Below, piece after piece: positions 51,123 to 56,538 of a stretch of DNA of 56,538 nt. The stretch covers positions 1 through 56,538 of the forward strand of contig NZ_JBBEBZ010000211.1 in NCBI RefSeq assembly GCF_040882075.1. The letters are read 5' to 3'. The notes beneath the pieces were generated by a model. The model was not told the origin of the DNA. It saw only the letters and a program-made list of their open reading frames with translations, and did not search any database. The stretch comes from Nitriliruptor sp040882075 (GTDB lineage Bacteria; Actinomycetota; Nitriliruptoria; Nitriliruptorales; Nitriliruptoraceae). Position numbers and translations under genes: made by a program. Numbering within the stretch: position 1 is the first letter of the stretch; each line of letters opens with the position of its first letter.

Positions 51123-51679
51123 CGTTCGACCTCCATGAACCCAGCCTCCTCGAGGTGCGCTCGAACCTTGCGTCGAGCGCGGTGCAGTCGGCTCATGACC
51201 GTCCCGACCGGTACCCCGATCACGTCTGCCGCCTCCTGGTAGGTCAGTTGGTCGAGGTCCACGAGCGCGATGACCGCGCGGTGGTTGGCCGACAACCCGG
51301 CGAGTGCCTCCCGCACCAGCGGGTCGAACTCGTCGTGGAAGGCCAGTTCGGAGGTTCCGTCCTGACGACCGTCCGCCCCTCGCGCCGGCAGCCGTTGGGC
51401 GACCTCGTCGTCGAGGAGATCGGGCTGGCGCTTGCGGAGGCGGTTGATGTGGGTGTTGCGCAGGATCGTCAGCAGCCACGCTCGCGGGTAGCGACCGTCG
51501 AAGCCATCGAACCCGCGGTACGCGCGGAGCAGCGCGTCCTGGACCAGGTCCTCCGCCTCCGTGGGCGTGCGCGTCAACCGTCGCGCGACCCGGTAGAGCA
51601 CTTCGAGTTCCGAGAGCACCTGCTCTCGGAACCGGTCCTCACGCGTCTCGTTGGGCACCTGACACACGCTACCGCTCAT
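51119..51679 (-). CDS. ECF sigma factor
   Basis: A 186-residue extracytoplasmic-function sigma factor. Region 2: ELEVLYRVARRLTRTPTEAEDLVQDALLRAYRGFDGF (about 24-60), followed by AWLLTILRNTHINRLRKRQ. Region 4: LAGLSANHRAVIALVDLDQLTYQEAADVIGVPVGTVMSRLHRARRK (about 125-170). ATG 51679 has AGGA 7 bases ahead. It is coupled to the zinc anti-sigma gene, the arrangement of the SigR/RsrA and SigH/RshA pairs that respond to thiol-oxidative stress. That role is inferred from the partner only. Confidence 0.92.
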   Translation of the reverse strand: MSGSVCQVPNETREDRFREQVLSELEVLYRVARRLTRTPTEAEDLVQDALLRAYRGFDGFDGRYPRAWLLTILRNTHINRLRKRQPDLLDDEVAQRLPARGADGRQDGTSELAFHDEFDPLVREALAGLSANHRAVIALVDLDQLTYQEAADVIGVPVGTVMSRLHRARRKVRAHLEEAGFMEVER

Positions 51680-51842
51680 GCACCCATCCTGGTCGCTTCC
51701 GCTCTCGGACAACCCAACGGGGGCGGGTTCCCTTCCATCTCCGCGCAGCGGACGGGAAACATCCCTCGTACGACCGTGTTGACGAAGCAGCGCCGGCGGC
51801 CAAGCCGGCGGTCCAGGCTGCTCTACCGGAGGTCGCCACACC

Positions 51843-53120
51843 GTGCCCCACCGCATCCGTGCCGTCGTCCCGCTCCTCCTCGTGGCACTCACCGCGACGG
51901 CCTGTAGCTTCACCGCGGCGCCGGGGAGCGACGGCGCGGAGGGGGCCGAGGTCGACCCGTCGGAGTGGAACGACGTGGTGGCAGCCGCCGACGGCGCCAC
52001 GCTCGACCTGCACATGTGGGGTGGCAGCACCGAGATCAACCGGTTCGTCGACGAGGTGTACGGGCCGCGGCTCGCCGAGTTGGGCATCACCCTCAGTCGG
52101 GTGCCGCTCGCGGACACGGCCGATGCTGTCAACGCGGTGCTCGGCGAGCTCGAGGCCGGGCGTTCATCAGGTGGCTCGGTCGACCTCATCTGGATCAACG
52201 GCGACAACTTCGCCACGATGCGGCAGGCGGAGGCGCTGCTGATCGGCTGGGCGGAGGAGCTGCCCAACGCCGAGCTGGTGGACTGGGACGACCCGGCCGT
52301 GGCGTTCGATGCCGGACTCGCCGTCGAGGGTGCGGAGTCGCCTTGGGGCAGCGCCCAGTTCCAGTTCGTCCACGACACCGCCCGCACCGGTGAGACGCAC
52401 CTGCCCCGTTCGTACGCGGAGCTCGCCGACTGGATCGTGGCGAACCCGGGTCGGTTCACCTACCCGGCGCCGCCCGCCTTCCACGGGACCCGGTTCCTCA
52501 AGCAGTGGTTCTACGAGCTCAGCGGCGGTCCGGATGCGTGGGTCGGGTCGTTCGACGAGGATGCCTACGCGGAGGCAGCCGCGCCGCTGTGGGCCCTGCT
52601 CGACGACCTGCGGCCTCACCTCTGGCGTGGTGGCGAGACCTACCCGGGTGACATCGCCGATCTCGACCAGCTGTTCGCCAACGGCGAGGTCGACCTCACC
52701 TTCACACTGCTGCCGGCCGGGATCGGCGCCAACATCGACGCGGGGACCCTGCCGGCGACCGCACGACCCTTCGTGTTCGACACCGGCACCATCGCCGACC
52801 ACCACTACCTGGCCATCCCTGTCAACGCCGGCGATCCGGCCGCGGCGATGGTGTTCGCCGACCTCGTCCTCGACCCTGATCTGCAGGCGGCCAAGCTCGA
52901 CCCCGCGGGGGGCTGGGGGGATGGCCTCGCCATCGCTTCCGACCGCGTCGACGCAGCCCAGGCGGCCGCCGTGGGCGACATCGTCGACGACCTCGGTGAG
53001 ACCGCCGTCGACCAGGAGCGGCTCGCAGCCGTCCGGCTGCCCGACTCCCTGGGCGCGCTCACCCGGGCGCTGGACCAGGACTGGGACCGCTTCATCCGTC
53101 AGCGCCAGCCACGCTCGTGA
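51843..53120 (+). CDS. ABC transporter substrate-binding lipoprotein (YnjB-like)
   Basis: A 425-residue exported solute-binding protein. The signal peptide RIRAVVPLLLVALTATAC ends in a lipobox (LTATAC, about 16-21). The mature part resembles the YnjB family: LHMWGGSTEINRFVDEVYGPRLAE (about 55-78) and DLIWINGDNFATMRQAEALL (about 115-134). TRFLKQWFYELSGG and LDPAGGWGDGLAI follow. The GTG start at 51843 has GGAGG ahead. It starts a rightward operon with two permeases, an ATPase and a phosphatidyltransferase. The ligand is unknown. Confidence 0.88.
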   Translation: MPHRIRAVVPLLLVALTATACSFTAAPGSDGAEGAEVDPSEWNDVVAAADGATLDLHMWGGSTEINRFVDEVYGPRLAELGITLSRVPLADTADAVNAVLGELEAGRSSGGSVDLIWINGDNFATMRQAEALLIGWAEELPNAELVDWDDPAVAFDAGLAVEGAESPWGSAQFQFVHDTARTGETHLPRSYAELADWIVANPGRFTYPAPPAFHGTRFLKQWFYELSGGPDAWVGSFDEDAYAEAAAPLWALLDDLRPHLWRGGETYPGDIADLDQLFANGEVDLTFTLLPAGIGANIDAGTLPATARPFVFDTGTIADHHYLAIPVNAGDPAAAMVFADLVLDPDLQAAKLDPAGGWGDGLAIASDRVDAAQAAAVGDIVDDLGETAVDQERLAAVRLPDSLGALTRALDQDWDRFIRQRQPRS

Positions 53121-54031
53121 TGGGCCGAACGTCGACGGTCGTCACCCACCTCCGACGTACCTTGCGCCACGAGAGCGTGCGGACCTGGGGGCCGCTGGCC
53201 CCAGCGCTCGGCCTCGTAGTGGTGCTGTTCGGTGGTGCGGTCGGACTGGCCCTGCTCCGCTCGCTCGGCCTCCTCGCCGGTGGGACGGGTGCAGGTCCAT
53301 CGCTCGACGCCTACCGACGCCTGATCGCGGACCCGGAGTTCGGCCGTTCGCTGCTGCTGACCCTCCACGTCGCGGTGACCTCCACCGTCCTCGCCATCGT
53401 CCTCGGCATCGGCGCCGCGCTCCTGCTCCGGCGTCTCGTACGCGGTCGGCAACCCGCCACGACCCTCTTCCAGCTGAACCTGCCGCTCCCCCACGTGGTC
53501 GGGGCGGTCGCGATCCTCGCGCTCCTCGGCCAGAGTGGACTGCTCTCTCGGGTGGCCGCCCAGACCGGGATGATCGAGGGGCCAGCGAGCTTCCCGGCGC
53601 TCGTGTTCGATCCCTACGCCATCGGCATCATCGTCCAGTACGTCTGGAAGGAGGTGCCGTTCATCGGGATCGTCGCCCTGGCGATCCTCCGATCGACGGG
53701 GGACGAGCTCGAGGAGGCGGCGCGCACGCTCGGCGCGTCACCCTGGCAGCGGTTGCGTCACGTGATCCTGCCCCTGCTGCTGCCCGGTGTCCTCTCGGCC
53801 GTCGTCATCGTGTTCGCCTTCACCTTCGGCACCTTCGAGGTCCCGCTCCTCCTCGGTCGGAGCTTCCCGGCGGTGCTGCCCGTCCTGGCCCACCAGCGCT
53901 ACACCGACGTCGACCTGGCGGCCCGTCCCGAGGCGATGGCCATCAGCGTCGTCATCACCGTGCTCGTGTTGGCGGTGGTCCTCGCCGGCTCCGTACTGGC
54001 CCGACGGACCATCAGGCAGGAGGCGCGATGA
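53117..54031 (+). CDS. ABC transporter permease, first subunit
   Basis: A 304-residue inner-membrane permease with about six helices (e.g. LAPALGLVVVLFGGAVGLALLRSLGLL, LLLTLHVAVTSTVLAIVLGIGAALLL). The EAA loop that docks the ATPase is ELEEAARTLGASPWQRLRHVILPLLLPGV (about 196-224). It resembles the first half of E. coli YnjC, which there is a fused double permease. GTG 53117 or ATG 53120 overlaps the binding-protein stop. Confidence 0.9.
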   Translation: MMGRTSTVVTHLRRTLRHESVRTWGPLAPALGLVVVLFGGAVGLALLRSLGLLAGGTGAGPSLDAYRRLIADPEFGRSLLLTLHVAVTSTVLAIVLGIGAALLLRRLVRGRQPATTLFQLNLPLPHVVGAVAILALLGQSGLLSRVAAQTGMIEGPASFPALVFDPYAIGIIVQYVWKEVPFIGIVALAILRSTGDELEEAARTLGASPWQRLRHVILPLLLPGVLSAVVIVFAFTFGTFEVPLLLGRSFPAVLPVLAHQRYTDVDLAARPEAMAISVVITVLVLAVVLAGSVLARRTIRQEAR

Positions 54032-54891
54032 CCGCGGTCGACGCCCGACAAGTGCAAGGCTCGTCGGCGCCTGCCGGCGTCGCTGGACAGCCGCAAGGAA
54101 CGGGCCGATCCGTCGTCGTCGGTGCGATGCTGCTGCTGCTGCTCGCGCCGTTCGTCCCGCTCGTGCTGGCCAGCCTCGCGGAGGGCTACTTCTTCCCGCA
54201 GGTCCTGCCCGACCGCTGGAGCACCCGCGCCTGGCGCATCGTCCTCGACCCCAGCGGCCGGACCTGGTCCGCGCTCGTGGACACCGTGACCATCGGGGTC
54301 GCGGTCATGGTCCTCTCCCTCGTCGTCGCGATCCCCGCAGGCCGGGTGCTCGGGACGCGGCGGTTCCGGGGGAAGCGGGTCGTCGAGCTGGTGTTGCTCA
54401 CGCCGGTGCTGGTGCCCGCCGTCGCGGTCGCCATCGGTATCCACGTCGTGTTCCTGCGGCTCGGGCTCGCCGGCGGGATCCCCGGCGTCGTCCTCGCCCA
54501 CCTGATCCCTGCGACCCCGTACGTGATCCTGCTCAGCGCCGGGGTGTTCGCGAACGCCGACCTGGAGCTGGAGGCACAGGCCCGCTCGCTGGGAGCGAGC
54601 TGGTGGAGGACACGGCTGCACGTCACCCTCCCGCTCGTCGCGCCCGGCCTGGCCGTCGCCGCGCTGTTCGGGTTCCTGGTCTCCTGGGGGCAGTACGTGC
54701 TCACGCTCGTGATCGGAGGCGGCAGGGTGGTCACGCTCCCGATCCTGCTGTTCGCCACCGCCTCCGGCGGCGACGCCTCCGTGACCGCCGCGACGGCGCT
54801 CTTCCACAGCCTGCCCGCCGTCGTGCTGTTGGTGGCCACCACCCGGGTCCTCGGCGGTCAGGGCTTCGCGACCTTCGGAGGGACGCGATGA
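54028..54891 (+). CDS. ABC transporter permease, second subunit
   Basis: A 287-residue permease corresponding to the second half of E. coli YnjC. There are six membrane helices after a roughly 28-residue cytoplasmic N-terminus (SVVVGAMLLLLLAPFVPLVL onwards). The EAA loop is ELEAQARSLGASWWRTRLHVTLPLVAPGL (about 184-212). It overlaps the first permease by 4 bases (ATGA) and the ATPase in the same way. It should pair with the first permease to form the translocation channel. Confidence 0.9.
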   Translation: MTAVDARQVQGSSAPAGVAGQPQGTGRSVVVGAMLLLLLAPFVPLVLASLAEGYFFPQVLPDRWSTRAWRIVLDPSGRTWSALVDTVTIGVAVMVLSLVVAIPAGRVLGTRRFRGKRVVELVLLTPVLVPAVAVAIGIHVVFLRLGLAGGIPGVVLAHLIPATPYVILLSAGVFANADLELEAQARSLGASWWRTRLHVTLPLVAPGLAVAALFGFLVSWGQYVLTLVIGGGRVVTLPILLFATASGGDASVTAATALFHSLPAVVLLVATTRVLGGQGFATFGGTR

Positions 54892-56036
54892 CCGACATCC
54901 GCCTCGAGGGGCTCACCCGCCGCTACGGGTCCGTGACGGCGCTGGACGGTCTGACCCTCGACATCGGCGGCGGCACGGTCACCGCGCTGCTCGGCCCGTC
55001 AGGGTGCGGCAAGACCACCGCGCTCAAACTGGTGGCCGGACTGCTGGACCCCTCGGGCGGACAGGTCCTCTTCGATGGCCACGATGTCACCGACGTCCCA
55101 GCCGAGCGTCGCGGAGCGGTCATGGTCTTCCAGGACCACCGACTCTTCCCCTACCTGTCCGCGGGCGACAACGTCGCGTTCGGCCTGAAGATGCGGGGCG
55201 TCCCGCGACGCCAGCGCCGCCGCGAGGCGGAGGCCGTGTTAGAGCGTGTCGGACTCGACGGCCTCGCGGACCGCCACCCAGCCGAGCTATCGGGTGGCCA
55301 GCAACAACGGGTGGCGCTCGCCCGGGCGCTGATCCTCCAGCCCGAAGTGCTGCTCCTCGACGAGCCGCTGGCCAACCTCGACGCCCACCTGAGGGAGGGC
55401 ATGCGTGAACTGATCCTCGACGTCCAGCGCGAGCGCGATCTCACCACCGTGGTGGTCACCCACGACCAGGAGGAAGCGGTCGTGCTGTCCGAGGACATCG
55501 CGCTGCTCTTCGACGGCCGCCTCCACCAGCACGGCGCCCCACGCACGTTCTTCGAACACCCCGCCACCGAACGGACCGCGAGGTTCTTCGGCGCAGCCAA
55601 CCTGGTGGCCGGGCGTCGGCACGGTGACCGCGTGCACACGCCCCTCGGGAGCCTCCGGGTCCCCGACGGAACTCCTGGCGGACCCGACGTGTGGCTGACG
55701 GTGCGACCGGAGCGCCTCGTCGTCGGCGACACGCCCGCCGCCGACGGACAACATGTCCAGGGACGGGTCGTCTCCTCGGCGTTCCTGGGGACGCGGACCC
55801 GCGCGACCGTGGAGGTGGCGGGGGTACGCCTGACCGTCGACGTCGCGGACGACGCCCTGGCCGACGTCGGTCCCGGGAGCCTCCTCACGCTCGGGCTACC
55901 AGCCGAGGCGCTGTGGACCGTCCCCCGAGAAGCCACGGCGGGGCCCACGCCCCGTGCGGCTGACGAGCTCGGTCCCGTCGCAGCCAGCGCCGACGGGACC
56001 GTCACCTCGCCGCCCGACCGACGGACGCAGCCATGA
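54888..56036 (+). CDS. ABC transporter ATPase (YnjD/CysA/PotA-like)
   Basis: A 382-residue importer ATPase. Walker A is GPSGCGKTT (about 36-44), the Q-loop is in VFQDHRLFPY, the ABC signature is LSGGQQQR (about 133-140), Walker B is LLLDEPLANLD (about 155-165), and the switch His is in VVTHDQEE. After the ATPase domain there is a TOBE-type C-terminal domain (about 270-345; VWLTVRPERLVVG, GRVVSSAFLGTRTRATVEVAG), unlike E. coli YnjD, which lacks a long tail. ATG 54888 with GGAGGG overlaps the permease stop by 4 bases, and the next gene overlaps by 4 as well. Confidence 0.93.
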   Translation: MTDIRLEGLTRRYGSVTALDGLTLDIGGGTVTALLGPSGCGKTTALKLVAGLLDPSGGQVLFDGHDVTDVPAERRGAVMVFQDHRLFPYLSAGDNVAFGLKMRGVPRRQRRREAEAVLERVGLDGLADRHPAELSGGQQQRVALARALILQPEVLLLDEPLANLDAHLREGMRELILDVQRERDLTTVVVTHDQEEAVVLSEDIALLFDGRLHQHGAPRTFFEHPATERTARFFGAANLVAGRRHGDRVHTPLGSLRVPDGTPGGPDVWLTVRPERLVVGDTPAADGQHVQGRVVSSAFLGTRTRATVEVAGVRLTVDVADDALADVGPGSLLTLGLPAEALWTVPREATAGPTPRAADELGPVAASADGTVTSPPDRRTQP

Positions 56037-56538
56037 TCGACGCCGAGGTCCGTGCGGCGCTCGCGCCCACCCTCGACCGGATCGCCGTTCGTCTCGCCCG
56101 CCACCGGGTCCCGCCGCTGGCGGTGACCGCGATCGGGCTGGTTCTGGCGTTGGCTGCCGCGACGGCGGCCGCCTTCGCGCTGTGGTGGCTCGCGTTGGCC
56201 CTGTGGCTGCTCTCACGGATCTCCGACGGGATCGACGGCCCGCTGGCCCGCGCGAGCGGAGGAGGGACCCCGCTCGGGGGCTGGGCGGACATCTCCGCGG
56301 ACCTCGCGGCCTACGGCAGCTTCGTCGCGGGCTGTGCGATCGGGAACCCCGATGCCCGGGTGGCGTGCCTGGTGCTGCTGCTCACCTACTACGTCAACGG
56401 CGGTTCGCTCCTGGCCCTGTCCGCCGCGGCGACGGAGCGCCGGATCGAGCGGCCGGACGAGCGGACCTTCCACTTCCCGCGCGGTCTCGCCGAGGGCACC
56501 GAGACCATCGTGGTCCACAGCCTCATGGTCCTGCTGCC
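56033..56538 (+). CDS. CDP-alcohol phosphatidyltransferase family protein (YnjF-like), cut by window edge
   Basis: Starts at ATG 56033, overlapping the ATPase gene by 4 bases, and is open to the window end (168 residues seen). The family signature D-x2-D-G-x2-A-R-x8-G-x3-D-x3-D is complete in SDGIDGPLARASGGGTPLG followed by GWADISAD (about 62-88). Membrane helices precede and follow it (VTAIGLVLALAAATAAAFALWWLALALWLL). These enzymes condense a CDP-alcohol with a second alcohol to make phospholipids. In E. coli, ynjF, next to ynjBCD, encodes a member of the same family. The substrate is unknown. Confidence 0.92.
   Translation, partial: MIDAEVRAALAPTLDRIAVRLARHRVPPLAVTAIGLVLALAAATAAAFALWWLALALWLLSRISDGIDGPLARASGGGTPLGGWADISADLAAYGSFVAGCAIGNPDARVACLVLLLTYYVNGGSLLALSAAATERRIERPDERTFHFPRGLAEGTETIVVHSLMVLL

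Noticed and set aside
52309..54891. Plus-strand open frame fusing the binding-protein region and permease 2
   Set aside because: In its first two thirds it is out of frame with the binding protein and permease 1. Only the part from ATG 54028 is the real permease.

Overview
The window is chromosomal DNA from a very GC-rich bacterium. Start codons are often GTG or TTG, genes are tightly packed, and many neighbours overlap by 4 nt. A mycobacterial FadE5-type acyl-CoA dehydrogenase, an ECF sigma factor with a zinc anti-sigma partner, an AGPS-like flavoprotein and a C4 zinc-ribbon coiled-coil protein point to an actinobacterium. The complete ectoine/hydroxyectoine operon, trehalose synthesis genes and a Kup potassium transporter suggest a salt-adapted one; a deep-branching halophilic lineage such as Nitriliruptoria is a guess. 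I saw no tRNA, rRNA, CRISPR array, insertion sequence or prophage. Two 100-N scaffold gaps lie at 14802-14901 and 42712-42811.

Layout: 1-2.5 kb holds the end of an HNH endonuclease-like protein, a fasciclin lipoprotein, a hypothetical protein and a Mug DNA glycosylase. 2.7-6.1 kb is ectABCD. 6.1-9.8 kb has a hotdog thioesterase, a small Cys-rich protein and two CorC/CNNM membrane proteins. 9.8-12.4 kb is a divergent TetR / FadE5-like pair with a clear operator. 12.5-15.1 kb is a class A penicillin-binding protein whose repetitive tail is cut by gap 1. 15.1-19.6 kb is a leftward four-gene lipid-type operon (hydrolase, AGPS-like flavoprotein, SDR, CoA-transferase/racemase). 19.7-22.5 kb is a STAS-like protein, cytosolic histidine kinase, receiver-only regulator and secreted metzincin. 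22.5-27.5 kb mixes housekeeping genes (SDR, pterin dehydratase, LON-domain protein, SRAP/HMCES-like protein, RlmM-like methyltransferase). 27.4-30.6 kb is a heme operon (hemE, an unrecognised gene, hemY, rlmM-like). 30.7-33.4 kb carries an aldehyde dehydrogenase and an AAA ATPase. 33.5-36.7 kb looks like an accessory patch: an amidase remnant, a DinB-like protein, the RNase P RNA gene, then a lower-GC pair encoding a lipoprotein and a metzincin without a normal start codon. 37.4-40.7 kb is otsA-otsB plus a degenerate GGDEF protein. 40.7-42.5 kb is a zinc-ribbon protein and a Nif3-like protein. After gap 2 come an unusual disulfide-reductase-like flavoprotein and a DinB-like protein. 45.5-50.6 kb is ArsR-kup divergent from sulP, followed by an isocitrate dehydrogenase whose cofactor residues indicate NAD+ use. 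50.8-51.7 kb is an ECF sigma/anti-sigma pair. 51.8 kb to the end is an ABC importer (binding protein, two permeases, ATPase) translationally coupled to a CDP-alcohol phosphatidyltransferase, resembling the E. coli ynjBCD-ynjF set.

The main theme is osmotic adaptation: ectoine and hydroxyectoine, trehalose and K+ uptake. The most interesting unexplained items are the unknown gene inside the heme operon, the ABC importer/phosphatidyltransferase cluster, the ArsR-controlled kup/sulP pair with its palindromic site, and the low-GC metzincin/lipoprotein pair beside rnpB.
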